Positions 44,439-53,835 are shown, numbered from the stretch's first letter. The stretch: 64,000 nt of DNA from Algibacter luteus (GCF_900141715.1 NZ_FQYK01000001.1:124001-188000), one strand, 5' to 3'. Notes: generated by a model from the letters alone, not told the origin. Numbers and translations are program-made.

Positions 44439-44466
44439 ATCTTTCAGGCATTTAAACCTGAAAGAT
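44439..44466 (-). promoter_or_regulatory. Intercistronic hairpin between xylA and the transporter
   Basis: ATCTTTCAGG and CCTGAAAGAT form a perfect 10-bp stem around an 8-base loop. There is no strong T-run, so it is more likely to stabilise upstream mRNA or weaken transporter expression than to be a full terminator. Confidence 0.4.
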
Positions 44467-44476
44467 CTTATGGTTC

Positions 44477-45793
44477 TTATATATATTGATTGATAATGTT
44501 TTCGAACAACTCTTGTTTTCCACTTTTTAATTGCAATTCGCCGTTTTCTTGAGCGATTTTATATAAATCTTGTAAACTTAGTTTTCCGTTCTCAAAATCT
44601 TTTCCTTTTCCTGAGTCGAAAGAACTGTAACGCTCTTTTCTTAGTTTTTCATAAGGGGATGAAGTTATAATTTTATCTGCAATTAACAATGCACGAGCAA
44701 AAGTATCTGCGCCTCCAATGTGTGCATGGAAAACATCGTCTAAGTCTGTTGAGTTTCTTCTTATTTTAGCATCAAAATTAACACCGCCACCTTGTAAGCC
44801 TCCTGCCTTTAAGAAAACTAGCATCGCCTCTGTAGTTTCTTGAATATTATTTGGGAACTGATCGGTATCCCATCCGTTTTGGTAATCGCCTCTATTGGCA
44901 TCTAAACTTCCTAGCATACCTGCTTTTGCTGCGGTTTCAATTTCGTGTTGGAAGGTGTGTTGTGCTAACGTAGCATGATTGACTTCAATATTTATTTTGA
45001 AATCTTTATCTAAACCGTATTCTCTTAAGAACCCAATAGCTGTTGCAGTATCAAAATCGTATTGGTGTTTTGATGGCTCCATAGGCTTTGGCTCGATAAA
45101 GAAGTTTCCTTTAAAGCCTTGTGCCCTTGCATAATCTCTACACATGGTTAAAAACTGCCCCATGTGATCTAGCTCACGTCCCATATCGGTATTTAATAAA
45201 GACATGTAGCCTTCACGTCCTCCCCAAAACACATAGTTTTCTCCACCTAATTTAATGGTCGCATCTAAAGCTAATTTTATTTGCCCTCCTGCTCTTGCAA
45301 CTACATTGAAATCTGGGTTGGTTGCTGCACCATTCATGTAACGGGGGTTGGAAAAGCAGTTTGCGGTTCCCCATAATAATTTAACGCCACTAGTGGCTTG
45401 TTTGTCTTTGATATAATCGGTGATGGTTGCTAATCTTTGTTCTGATTCAGAAAAGGTTGCACCTTCTTGAATTAAATCGAAATCGTGAAAACAGAAATAA
45501 TCGAACCCCATTTTACCTATAAATTCGAAAGCAGCATCTGCTTTGTCTTTTGCAGCTTGAATAGGGTCTGAGGATTGATCCCAAGCAAAGTTTTGTGTTC
45601 CAGGACCAAATGGATCTGAACCCTGCCCACAGAATGTATGCCAGTAAGCAATTGAAAACTTAAACCAATCTTTCATAGTTTTTCCTGCTACTACTTGGTC
45701 TGGGTTGTAGTATTTAAATGCCAGTGGATTATCTGATTCTTTGCCTTCAAATTTAATTTTGTCTATTCCTTTAAAGTATTCTTTAGTTGCCAT
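44477..45793 (-). CDS. xylA: Xylose isomerase
   Basis: The 438-residue TIM-barrel enzyme converts D-xylose to D-xylulose. Metal and substrate residues are visible: FHDFDL (H103 and D106), [56 protein letters not shown] and [11 protein letters not shown]. It is the long (class II) form, like the enzymes of E. coli and Bacteroides. It lies between xylB (upstream, 149-bp gap holding a dispersed repeat) and the transporter gene. Confidence 0.96.
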   Translation of the reverse strand: MATKEYFKGIDKIKFEGKESDNPLAFKYYNPDQVVAGKTMKDWFKFSIAYWHTFCGQGSDPFGPGTQNFAWDQSSDPIQAAKDKADAAFEFIGKMGFDYFCFHDFDLIQEGATFSESEQRLATITDYIKDKQATSGVKLLWGTANCFSNPRYMNGAATNPDFNVVARAGGQIKLALDATIKLGGENYVFWGGREGYMSLLNTDMGRELDHMGQFLTMCRDYARAQGFKGNFFIEPKPMEPSKHQYDFDTATAIGFLREYGLDKDFKINIEVNHATLAQHTFQHEIETAAKAGMLGSLDANRGDYQNGWDTDQFPNNIQETTEAMLVFLKAGGLQGGGVNFDAKIRRNSTDLDDVFHAHIGGADTFARALLIADKIITSSPYEKLRKERYSSFDSGKGKDFENGKLSLQDLYKIAQENGELQLKSGKQELFENIINQYI

Positions 45794-45852
45794 AATGAAA
45801 TGTGTATTTGTCGTTTTGTTTATATCGATATTTAGTTTTTAGTTCTGCACCC

Positions 45853-45940
45853 GCGTTAGGGATTGCAGAGGAAATCCTTTTTGTGAGGCACGAACAATAA
45901 GATTGGAACATAAAGCCCGACCCTTGTGGTAACGCCCAAC
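45853..45940 (+). repeat. Dispersed intergenic repeat, copy 6
   Basis: It opens GCGTTAGGGATTGCAG and closes TAAAGCCCGACCCTTGTGGTAACGCCC, without the CCTGCCGGCAGG palindrome. It separates xylB from xylA. The palindrome-less form may be ancestral or a deletion product. Confidence 0.7.
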
Positions 45941-45942
45941 TA

Positions 45943-47430
45943 TTATTTATTTAATATGAGTTCTAATTCTTTTTTCCAATTGTTATATGCGTTTGAATAT
46001 TGTTGCTTGTCTTTAAAAGGCATGAATGTCATAACGTGGTCGTTATCCATGATCGCCTTCCCGAAGGCTTCAAAATCGCCTTTGTGCAAATTTGCAGCTC
46101 GTGCGGCACCAATGGCACCTGTGGTGTTGTAAATTTCTATCTCCTGCTCGATTAAAGTGGCTACTGTATTTGCAAATATCTCTGAACGAAATAAATTATC
46201 GTTTCCGGCGCGCATTACACTCGGTTTTATACCATCGGATGTCATGATTTCCATACCATAAACAAATGAAAAAGCGATACCTTCAAGTGCTGCTCTACAC
46301 ATGTGGCCTTTATGATGGTTGTTTAGGTTTAAATTTACTATTCGGGTACCTATTTCTTTGTTATTAAGCATACGTTCTGCACCATTTCCGAACGGAATTA
46401 AACAAACACCATCTGATCCTACTGGAATCTCAGAAGCTAGATTATTCATCTCTTCGTATGAGCTTACCGCTAAATTATTAAGTAGCCAACGGTACTGAAT
46501 ACCAGCGCCATTTATACATAATAATTTACCAATTCTTGGGTCTGCTCCTTTTTGATAATTTACATGAGCAAAATTATTAACACGAGAACTTTCTTTGGCC
46601 GATAACCTATTAGTTACCGCATACACCACACCTGAAGTACCGCCAGTTGCAGCTACTTCTCCAGGGTTGAATACGTTTAATGTTAAGGCATTATTAGGTT
46701 GATCTCCTGCTCTGTATAGAATAGGTGTTCCTGCAGCAATTCCGCTTTCGGCTTCTCCCTTTGCATCTACTGTAGATTGCACTCCGAAGGTTTCAACAAT
46801 ATCTGGAACTAAGGCTTGATCTATGCCATAATGTTCTAATAGAAAATCGGCTACATTGTCCTCTTTGAAATTCCAAAAGATACCTTCTGATAATCCTGAA
46901 ATGGTTGTATTTATGGTATTTGAAAATTTATAAGCCACATAATCACCTGGAAGCATGAATTTATGAATCTTATTGTAAATATCTGGCTCGTTTTCTTTTA
47001 CCCATTTTAATTTTGAAGCCGTAAAATTTGCTGGAGAGTTTAATAGATTTGAAGCGCAAGTATCATTCCCTATAGCATTAAAGGCCTTGTTACCTATTTC
47101 TACAGCTCTACTATCGCACCAAATGATACTTTTCCGTAATGGCTCTCCGTTTTTATCTACAACAACCAATCCATGCATTTGATATGATATTCCAATGCCT
47201 TTAATTTGGGTTCTGCTTATGTTATACTGCCTTTTTAATGCGGTTATAGCGTTACAAATATGTTGCCACCAGTCATTTGGTTTTTGTTCTGCCCATCCAT
47301 TTTTTGCAGCGAACATACCCATTTCTTCTTTTGGCTCTTGTACAACGCCCAGACTCTTACCTGTTTCAACTTCTACTAAAGCTGCTTTAATAGAAGAACT
47401 CCCAATGTCTAATCCTAAGTAATAATTCAT
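45943..47430 (-). CDS. xylB: Xylulokinase
   Basis: The 495-residue FGGY kinase phosphorylates D-xylulose to xylulose-5-phosphate. The N-terminal DIGSSSIKAALVEVETG, the central ISYQMHGLVVVDKNGEPLR (substrate site, QMHG), and the C-terminal ATGGTSGVVYAVT region are typical. The start codon shares its A with the stop of the upstream GntR gene (TAATG), so the two are translationally coupled. Confidence 0.95.
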   Translation of the reverse strand: MNYYLGLDIGSSSIKAALVEVETGKSLGVVQEPKEEMGMFAAKNGWAEQKPNDWWQHICNAITALKRQYNISRTQIKGIGISYQMHGLVVVDKNGEPLRKSIIWCDSRAVEIGNKAFNAIGNDTCASNLLNSPANFTASKLKWVKENEPDIYNKIHKFMLPGDYVAYKFSNTINTTISGLSEGIFWNFKEDNVADFLLEHYGIDQALVPDIVETFGVQSTVDAKGEAESGIAAGTPILYRAGDQPNNALTLNVFNPGEVAATGGTSGVVYAVTNRLSAKESSRVNNFAHVNYQKGADPRIGKLLCINGAGIQYRWLLNNLAVSSYEEMNNLASEIPVGSDGVCLIPFGNGAERMLNNKEIGTRIVNLNLNNHHKGHMCRAALEGIAFSFVYGMEIMTSDGIKPSVMRAGNDNLFRSEIFANTVATLIEQEIEIYNTTGAIGAARAANLHKGDFEAFGKAIMDNDHVMTFMPFKDKQQYSNAYNNWKKELELILNK

Positions 47431-48422
47431 TATAATGAATCTCTAATTATTAATTTTGTTGGTACATAAAACTGCATCGGCTTATTTTGAGTTACAAATT
47501 CCGCAGCTTTAGTTCCTAATGCTTCAAAATCTGTTGAAATAACCGAAATCCCTTTATATATAAATTTTTTTGTTGGTGTTTCATTATAGGACAAAAAACC
47601 TACATCAACTCCCGGTTCGAATTTTTCTGTTTTACATTGTTCTAAAAATTGACCCAACATTCTATCGCTTGTTGATATATAAACTGTATGTTTTTCTACT
47701 TTAAATGCCTTTGGGTTTGATATTATTTCATAGTTAAACTGAAATAAATCACAATACTTTTTAAAATACACAATGGTTTCCTCCGGATGATAGGTAAACG
47801 TTGGATAGAGAAATACCAATTTTTGATATTTTTTAAAAATAGTATTTGCTGGCTTTAGCGCCTCAAAAAAAGCTTCACCAAAATCTTGAAACACATAATT
47901 ATTCTTGGCGTTAGAGTGTATATTCCAATCTATAAGTAATAATTTTTCATTATCAATATCTGATATTACAGAAGGTATATCATCATGATTAAATGTCATT
48001 ACTACATACTTATAGTATTTCCCTTTACTATTATTTAGAATAGTTTTAAAATTATCAATATTATAATGATGAAATTGAACATCCGTAATAATATTATCTG
48101 GTAAATTATTTACGAAAGAATGATAAACAACTTCTTTATAAGCTTTAAATGTATCTAGAACTAAAAGCACTTTTCGGGTCTCATTGGCAATGTAATATCC
48201 TTTATTTGGAACCGATTCTATAACACCTTGCTCTTTAAGAATAGAATAAGATTTAAAAACAGTATCTCTAGAAAGTCTATAAGTATTACACATATAGTTA
48301 ACAGAAGGTAATGCGTCACCACTTTTTAACTTGTTATTAGCAAGTTCATTATTTATAGCGTTGACCAATTGCTGGTATTTTGGCACTTCACTATTAACAT
48401 TTATGGTTAAATTAATACTCAT
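47430..48422 (-). CDS. GntR-type regulator with sugar-binding domain, xylose operon
   Basis: The 330-residue protein has an N-terminal winged helix (about 1-75; PKYQQLVNAINNELAN...LSRDTVFKSYSILKEQGVI) and a periplasmic-binding-protein-like effector domain (about 85-330). It is the first gene of the xylose operon (TAATG overlap with xylB) and so probably senses xylose or xylulose. The recognition-helix core SRDTV.K.YSILKE also occurs in the two GntR proteins at 61815 and 63048, suggesting related DNA targets. Two CAGNA-type sites lie upstream of its ATG. Confidence 0.88.
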   Translation of the reverse strand: MSINLTINVNSEVPKYQQLVNAINNELANNKLKSGDALPSVNYMCNTYRLSRDTVFKSYSILKEQGVIESVPNKGYYIANETRKVLLVLDTFKAYKEVVYHSFVNNLPDNIITDVQFHHYNIDNFKTILNNSKGKYYKYVVMTFNHDDIPSVISDIDNEKLLLIDWNIHSNAKNNYVFQDFGEAFFEALKPANTIFKKYQKLVFLYPTFTYHPEETIVYFKKYCDLFQFNYEIISNPKAFKVEKHTVYISTSDRMLGQFLEQCKTEKFEPGVDVGFLSYNETPTKKFIYKGISVISTDFEALGTKAAEFVTQNKPMQFYVPTKLIIRDSL

Positions 48423-48430
48423 TTTAAATC

Positions 48431-48446
48431 GTTCTGTTCTGTTCTG
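48431..48446 (-). promoter_or_regulatory. CAGAA triple-pentamer site at GntR start
   Basis: On the minus strand it reads CAGAACAGAACAGAAC, ending 8 bp before the ATG at 48422. It has the same five-base phasing as the CAGTACAGTACAGGAT sites. Its place at the start codon suggests repression, perhaps by the GntR protein itself. Confidence 0.5.
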
Positions 48447-48522
48447 GTTGGTAAATATAAATCAAAAAAACTAATTTTTTAATAAAAATTATTAACAAGT
48501 TTGATTTTTTTAACTTACTGCA

Positions 48523-48567
48523 CAATTTTAATATTTAAAAAAACAGAATTCATCCTGTACTGTACTG
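48523..48567 (-). promoter_or_regulatory. CAGTA triple-pentamer site plus -7 box, xylose GntR operon
   Basis: On the minus strand CAGTACAGTACAGGAT (48567-48552), 21 bp, then TAAAATTG (48530-48523), a one-mismatch TAnnTTTG box. Transcription would run into the GntR gene starting at 48422. The same 45-bp layout occurs at 50864, 50999 and 61568. Confidence 0.65.
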
Positions 48568-48582
48568 ATGACTAAAACTTAA

Positions 48583-49281
48583 CTACTCATTGACTTTTGC
48601 CCAAATTTTCTTTTGGCTCCAATTTTGTGGAGCTTCAGACCAAAACAAATTTTCTGATTCTAAACCTAATACTAGAAAAATCACCGTACATAAATACAAA
48701 CTTCCTGTTGAAATATAACGTTCTGCCATTTCAGGTTAATATCCATAAAAACCTAGAGTTAACCAGCCGTTATCATCAAACATGTCATTAGCTTCTAAAT
48801 GTTTTTCAATCACTGACTTTAAAGCTACCCGTACTTGACTTGGATGAATGCCTTTTGGAAGCGCCTCAAATAATGACATTTGTGAAAGGAGCTAGCTCCC
48901 TTCACTAAAATTCATGTAATCTGCCGCGTTAGGGTCTGTAGCATTCTTTAAACTCTGAAGCGTTAATAAGATATATTTTTCTCTTAATTGCCCTTCTTCA
49001 GTTTCATCTGGACCTATTTCAAGCCAAGGTGCAATTCCTGCTAATGTTCTACCAAAAGCTTCTAAATATGTGAACTGAGACCTATCATTTACTGCTTTTA
49101 AAGACACCTTTACCGGCATTGTTCTTTTGAGTTCGTTTTTACTCAAGGCCTCTAGAACAGGATGCGAAATTTTTAACATAGCAGCTATGTAAAAATTTCG
49201 GTCTTCGCTTACTGTTTGTGCTTCAACGGTATACGATAAAATGCAACTGATGAATAATAAAAATTTTATTTTCAATATCAT
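48583..49281 (-). pseudogene. Decayed DUF2264 gene
   Basis: The 5' part (from ATG 49281) encodes a signal peptide and a DUF2264 N-terminus (ISHPVLEALSKNELKRTMPV...LEAFGRTLAGIAPWLEIG) that stops after 129 residues. The same strand then resumes as SLFEALPKGIHPSQVR, NGWLTLGFYGY and, after a TAA where the family has CAA (Gln), PEMAERYISTGSLYLCTVIF and FWSEAPQNWSQKKIW, the usual DUF2264 C-terminus. Roughly half of the normal length, the middle, is missing. So a large internal deletion plus at least two stop codons inactivated the gene. It sits between the xylose and rhamnose blocks. Confidence 0.8.
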
Positions 49282-49386
49282 ACAATTTTTACATTTCCAA
49301 TTATACTTCTCAAGATTAAAGATTAATTAAGACCACTTGCGACTTAATTCGAATATCCTAATTCTATTATAAATTTTACTATGCTA

Positions 49387-50790
49387 TTACTTTTGAAACT
49401 TTTTGCTAAATACTAAGAATAGAATTCCACATAATAACCAAGCTGGAAGTGTTACAAACGATAAGAACACATCGAACTGAACTGAAATAAAATAAAACAA
49501 TCCGAAACTAATTGCCCACGCCCAAAATACCGATTTATTAAACGATAAATTAGCAACTTCAGCATAGTTCTTTACGATACCGGCCTTTTTATAGAAAAAA
49601 TGCTCAAATACAATAATGGCTCCAAAAGGTGCTAATATAAACCCGTAAAGCGCAACGAAACCTAAAAGTTTCATAGCGAATGCAGGGAATAAACCTGCAA
49701 TAGTAGCAACAGTTCCTGCTAAAATAGTCACTTTGACGGTTGACAATTTTGGCAAAATAGCTTGAAACGCTAAACCTGCTCTGTAAATTGTAGGATTAGC
49801 AGTAGTCCAACCAGCTAATACAACGGCAATAATACCAAATATACCAATTGCGTTATTTGCTAAAGGTCCAGGCGCAACTGGTGGCGCATCACCATTACTC
49901 AAAAATGCTTGAGCCTCTGGAGATTTCAAATAAACCGCGTATAATAATGCCGCTGCTATCCACGCCATATAATGGCCCACATACATCCCTGCAGCAGTTG
50001 TCCATCCTGCTTTGGCTTCTTTTGCAAATCTGAAAACCGATAAATCAGACATCCCAACGTGCATAGCTGCATTAGCAAACCAAGACCATATAACTACATG
50101 CCAAAACGTAAATTTGGTTTGACCCGGAAATGGTTCTCCGCCTTCACCCCAAATCTCCCAGAAATCTGAAAAACTATTCACATTTAATTGAGTTAACGCA
50201 ACTATACCTGCTGCAACAAATGCTAAAACAATTATTGGTGACATCCAGTTGGCAGCTTTTGTAACCGTATCATAACCACGTGCAGCTATAATTGAAATTA
50301 CAGCTCCAATCAATATCACGATGATAACCCAAGTCATTCCATTAGGCATGGTATCAGTTAATTTTGGCATTGGCATATCAAATGGAATACCAACTGCAGT
50401 TGCAGAAACCGTAATCATTGCACCAGCTAAAAAACAAAATAACACGCCATTTGCTAAATTATAGCCAGTTACTAATTTCTTTCCACAAATTTTTTCCAAT
50501 TGATAATAAAGAGTCAGTCTGTTTTTTACAGCAATTTCTGCTGTTAAAAAACGCCAGCTTAAAACCGCTAAAAGATTACCAAGTAGTAATCCGACAATTA
50601 AATCAAAAGCACTAACGCCTGCAGTTAAAAACAATGGTCCTATCATAAATTCCGTTCCAGCAGCATGCTCTCCTGCATACATCCCTATAAAACTTTTCCA
50701 ACCTTTTAATTTTGATTTCGGTACCGGAGTTCTTTCAAATTCTCCTCCTGCTAAATCTTCAATGTCTTCTTCAATGTTAAATTGGCTCAT
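49387..50790 (-). CDS. NCS1-type (purine-cytosine permease-like) transporter
   Basis: The 467-residue protein has about twelve membrane helices and an NCS1-like pattern: GWKSFIGMYAGEHAAGTEFMIGPLF, WRFLTAEIAVKNRLTLYYQLEKICGKK, ARGYDTVTKAANWMSPIIVL, and GWTTANPTIYRAGLAF. Known NCS1 members carry nucleobases, hydantoins or vitamins. Here the gene has the same CAGTA site and 21-bp spacing as the rhamnose operon and lies divergent from lutABC, so uptake of rhamnose, lactate or a related compound is plausible. The substrate is not deducible from sequence. Confidence 0.75.
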   Translation of the reverse strand: MSQFNIEEDIEDLAGGEFERTPVPKSKLKGWKSFIGMYAGEHAAGTEFMIGPLFLTAGVSAFDLIVGLLLGNLLAVLSWRFLTAEIAVKNRLTLYYQLEKICGKKLVTGYNLANGVLFCFLAGAMITVSATAVGIPFDMPMPKLTDTMPNGMTWVIIVILIGAVISIIAARGYDTVTKAANWMSPIIVLAFVAAGIVALTQLNVNSFSDFWEIWGEGGEPFPGQTKFTFWHVVIWSWFANAAMHVGMSDLSVFRFAKEAKAGWTTAAGMYVGHYMAWIAAALLYAVYLKSPEAQAFLSNGDAPPVAPGPLANNAIGIFGIIAVVLAGWTTANPTIYRAGLAFQAILPKLSTVKVTILAGTVATIAGLFPAFAMKLLGFVALYGFILAPFGAIIVFEHFFYKKAGIVKNYAEVANLSFNKSVFWAWAISFGLFYFISVQFDVFLSFVTLPAWLLCGILFLVFSKKFQK

Positions 50791-50863
50791 ATAAATGGTT
50801 GTTTAGTTGTTAGAAATATTTATAGTTACATTAAAATAGCTTTAAACTTTATAAAGCCAAAAT

Positions 50864-50908
50864 CAAAAATAGATTCTCATTATCACAAATGTATCCTGTA
50901 CTGTACTG
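50864..50908 (-). promoter_or_regulatory. CAGTA triple-pentamer site plus -7 box, NCS1 permease
   Basis: On the minus strand CAGTACAGTACAGGAT (50908-50893), 21 bp, then a perfect TATTTTTG (50871-50864). The permease ATG is at 50790. Site and box sequences are nearly the same as in the rhamnose operon promoter. Confidence 0.7.
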
Positions 50909-50998
50909 CCATTAAAATTATCGGTAAAATAAATATAATCACGAAATAATCTAAAGATAAAATAAAAAGGATTAATTAATTGTGTTTCGAACCTAGTG

Positions 50999-51043
50999 CA
51001 GGTCAGTGCAGGATAGATAATGATTTGTATTCTTATATTTTTA
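50999..51043 (+). promoter_or_regulatory. CAGNN triple-pentamer site plus -7 box, lutABC
   Basis: CAGGTCAGTGCAGGAT (50999-51014), 21 bp, then TATTTTTA (51036-51043), one mismatch from TAnnTTTG. The lutA ATG follows 27 bp later. It differs from the consensus site at three positions but keeps the CAG phase and the CAGGAT end. Confidence 0.55.
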
Positions 51044-51070
51044 TCTTAAGTTTAGATTTTTATCAAACAA

Positions 51071-51823
51071 ATGGAAAAGAAAAAAATAAAAGTAGGGCTC
51101 TTTATACCTTGCTATATAAATCAATTATACCCTCAAGTTGGCATTGCTACGTTTCAATTATTAGAAAAATTAGGTGTTGATGTAGATTATCCTCAAGGTC
51201 AAACCTGTTGTGGTCAACCCTTAGGCAATTCAGGATACGAAGATGATTCTAAAGGCATATGCAATTTATTTGTTGAAAACTTCAAACAGTACGACTATAT
51301 TGTTGGACCTTCGGGAAGCTGTATCTATCATGTTAAACATCATTTCGATATCTTAGAACAAACTCCTGATGTTAAAAGAGTAAGGAATAATGCTTACGAA
51401 CTTTGCGAGTTTATTGTAAAAATACTTGGTAAAACCGATTTAGGTGCGTCATTCCCACATAAAGTTGGTTTACATAAAAGTTGTCATGGATTAAGAGGTC
51501 TTAAATTAGGCTCTTGTTCAGAATTACAAGGTGAACACTATTCTACAGAAGAAGATCTATTAAATGGAGTAAAAGGTTTAGAGCTCATGTCTTTAAATAG
51601 AAAAGACGAATGCTGCGGCTTTGGAGGCACATTTGCTGTTTTTGAAGAAGCTATATCAGCCAAAATGGGAAAAGATCGAGTTCAAGATCATTTGGATAGT
51701 GAAGTGGAAGTGCTTACAGGGGCAGATCATTCTTGCCTGATGCACCTTGAAGGTATCGTAAATAGAAACAAGCAACCCTTAAAGGTAATGCATATTGCCG
51801 AAATACTAAATAGCAGTTTATAA
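51071..51823 (+). CDS. lutA: LutA-type Fe-S protein of L-lactate oxidation
   Basis: The 250-residue protein has two CCG (cysteine-rich) domains: one with QTCCGQPLGNSGY (about 45-60) and one with ECCGFGGTFAV (about 180-190), as in LutA/LldE. It forms with LutB and LutC the complex that oxidises L-lactate to pyruvate. It starts a tight three-gene operon. The link to rhamnose is direct, because rhamnose catabolism yields L-lactaldehyde and then L-lactate. Confidence 0.92.
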   Translation: MEKKKIKVGLFIPCYINQLYPQVGIATFQLLEKLGVDVDYPQGQTCCGQPLGNSGYEDDSKGICNLFVENFKQYDYIVGPSGSCIYHVKHHFDILEQTPDVKRVRNNAYELCEFIVKILGKTDLGASFPHKVGLHKSCHGLRGLKLGSCSELQGEHYSTEEDLLNGVKGLELMSLNRKDECCGFGGTFAVFEEAISAKMGKDRVQDHLDSEVEVLTGADHSCLMHLEGIVNRNKQPLKVMHIAEILNSSL

Positions 51824-51826
51824 ATT

Positions 51827-53194
51827 ATGAATCACGCAAAACGCGCAACAGAATTTAATAAAGACGAAGCTAAAGTCAATTGGCACGATAAAGCTTTGTG
51901 GTATGTAAGAGAAAAACGGGATAAATCTGCTCATAATGTTCAAGGGTGGGAATATTTGAGACAATTAGGGTCTGAAATTAAAGCCAATGTATTATCTAAT
52001 TTAGATGAATATTTAATTCAGTTTGAATCAAATGCCAAAAAAAATGGCGTACATGTGCATTGGGCAGCTAACGCGCAAGAACATAATGAAATAATACAAA
52101 GTATTCTAGAAAAACACAATGCTAAAAAAGTAGTAAAAAGTAAATCTATGTTAACTGAAGAATGCCATTTAAATCCATTTTTGGAGGACAAAGGGATTGA
52201 AGTTATAGACACAGATTTAGGCGAACGCATTGTACAATTAGCCGAAGAACCACCAAGCCATATTGTTTTACCAGCCATTCATAAAACCAAAGAAGAAGTT
52301 GATGTTTTGTTTCAAGAGCACTTGGGAACAAAACCTAGCCAAGGAAATCCTGAATATTTAGTTAGTGAAGCTAGAAAGCATTTAAGAGACAAATTTTTAA
52401 ATGCAGATGTTGCCATTACTGGGGTCAATTTTGCCGTAGCAGAAACTGGTGGATTTGTTGTTTGTACTAATGAAGGTAATGCCGACATGGGCGTGCACTT
52501 GGCAAAAGCACATATTGCATGTATGGGTATTGAAAAAATCATTCCTGAAGAAAAACATTTAGGTGTATTTTTAAGGTTGTTGGCTAGAAGTGCAACTGGA
52601 CAACCTATTACTACCTATTCGTCGCATTTTAACCAAGCTGAAGAAGGTAAAGAACTGCATATTGTTATTGTAGATAATGGCAGAACAGAACAATTAAGTA
52701 GGGAAGATTTCAGAGCCTCTTTACATTGTATCCGTTGTGGTGCTTGCATGAATACTTGCCCAATATACAGAAGAAGTGGTGGACATAGCTACGATTACAC
52801 AATACCAGGACCCATCGGTTCTATTCTTTCTCCGGGCAAAGACTTGAAAAAACACAGTTCGCTACCATTTGCTTCTACGCTTTGTGGTTCCTGTTCTAAT
52901 GTTTGTCCTGTAAAAATAAACATCCATGAGCAGTTATATAAATGGCGACAAGTCATTGTAAAGGAAGAGAAACAGCCCATTGTTAAAAAATCAATTCTTA
53001 AAACAGCTGGCATGGTTTTATCTAAACCTAAATTATATAAAATAGCTGGAAAATCAGCACGATTTGCGTTGAAGCATGCGCCAAAATTTATGATTTACAA
53101 TAAATTAAATGCTTGGGGAAAAGCTAGAGATTTACCTGAAGTAAAAGGCGATAGTTTTGACGAATGGTATAAAAAAAGAAAGAAGAATGAGTAG
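51827..53194 (+). CDS. lutB: LutB-type Fe-S protein of L-lactate oxidation
   Basis: The 455-residue protein has an LUD domain (about 60-290; GFVVCTNEGNADMGVHLAKAHIACMGIEKIIP) followed by ferredoxin-type cysteines: C301, C304, C307, C311 (CIRCGACMNTCP) and C353, C356, C360 (CGSCSNVCP). It is 3 bp from lutA and overlaps lutC by 8 bp. Length matches LutB/LldF. Confidence 0.94.
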   Translation: MNHAKRATEFNKDEAKVNWHDKALWYVREKRDKSAHNVQGWEYLRQLGSEIKANVLSNLDEYLIQFESNAKKNGVHVHWAANAQEHNEIIQSILEKHNAKKVVKSKSMLTEECHLNPFLEDKGIEVIDTDLGERIVQLAEEPPSHIVLPAIHKTKEEVDVLFQEHLGTKPSQGNPEYLVSEARKHLRDKFLNADVAITGVNFAVAETGGFVVCTNEGNADMGVHLAKAHIACMGIEKIIPEEKHLGVFLRLLARSATGQPITTYSSHFNQAEEGKELHIVIVDNGRTEQLSREDFRASLHCIRCGACMNTCPIYRRSGGHSYDYTIPGPIGSILSPGKDLKKHSSLPFASTLCGSCSNVCPVKINIHEQLYKWRQVIVKEEKQPIVKKSILKTAGMVLSKPKLYKIAGKSARFALKHAPKFMIYNKLNAWGKARDLPEVKGDSFDEWYKKRKKNE

Positions 53195-53765
53195 AGAAGC
53201 CATATTAAATTCAGTAAAAAAAAACAAACCTGAATTACTTCCATTACCAGAAATTAATGAAGTTAAGTTTAAAGAAGATGTTGATTTAAAAGAAACTTTT
53301 AAAAACAATGTTGCCTTAGTTGGTGGAAATATTATTGAAACCACTGTTGCTTCTATTGATGACATTATTAAAGCTCAGTATCCTGATAAAACTAATATTG
53401 TTTCTACAACAAATAAATCCAAATTGGGAACAATTTCGGTTGATAAAAATACAGACCCACATACGCTAGAGCATATTGACTTAGCGATTGTGGAAGGTGA
53501 ACTTGGCGTTTCTGAAAATGGTGCTATTTGGGTGACCGCAAGCAATAGCGTGGTGAGAGCGCTTCCTTTTATTACTAATGATTTGGTAATTATATTAAAT
53601 AAAAAAAGCATTTGCTTACATATGCTTGATGCTTATAAAGTTATAGATAACAGAGAAAGAAACTTTGGTGTATTTATATCTGGGCCATCTAAAACAGCTG
53701 ATATAGAGCAGTGTCTAGTAGTTGGTGCCCATGGCGCTATGAGTTTATCTGTCCTTTTAGTTTAA
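53187..53765 (+). CDS. lutC: LutC-type protein of L-lactate oxidation
   Basis: From ATG 53187 the protein has 192 residues. The start lies inside the 3' end of lutB (8-bp overlap), which gives MSREAILNSVKKNKPELLPLP, the expected beginning; an upstream in-frame codon at 53157 is less likely. The LUD-type core includes VTASNSVVRALPFITNDLVIILNKKSI and GVFISGPSKTADIEQCLVVGAHGA. It completes the LutABC complex. A strong terminator follows. Confidence 0.92.
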   Translation: MSREAILNSVKKNKPELLPLPEINEVKFKEDVDLKETFKNNVALVGGNIIETTVASIDDIIKAQYPDKTNIVSTTNKSKLGTISVDKNTDPHTLEHIDLAIVEGELGVSENGAIWVTASNSVVRALPFITNDLVIILNKKSICLHMLDAYKVIDNRERNFGVFISGPSKTADIEQCLVVGAHGAMSLSVLLV

Positions 53766-53784
53766 AAAACAAAAAACAATTTAT

Positions 53785-53819
53785 AAAAAAAGCTCAACTA
53801 TAAATAGTTGAGCTTTTTT
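53785..53819 (+). terminator. Bidirectional terminator between lutC and aldA
   Basis: AAAAAAGCTCAACTA and TAGTTGAGCTTTTTT form a 15-bp stem with a 4-base TAAA loop and T-runs both ways. It ends lutABC on the plus strand and the rhamnose operon on the minus strand. Confidence 0.92.
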
Positions 53820-53835
53820 GTATTTAAAATTACGT

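Noticed and set aside
48597-48791. A 64-codon plus-strand ORF between the GntR gene and the DUF2264 remnant.
   Set aside because: It is antisense to the readable C-terminal DUF2264 sequence on the minus strand and resembles no family.
48922-48934. GCGTTAGGG inside the DUF2264 remnant, like the opening of the dispersed repeat.
   Set aside because: It encodes conserved residues of the family (the DPNA segment) and no other repeat module follows, so the match is by chance.
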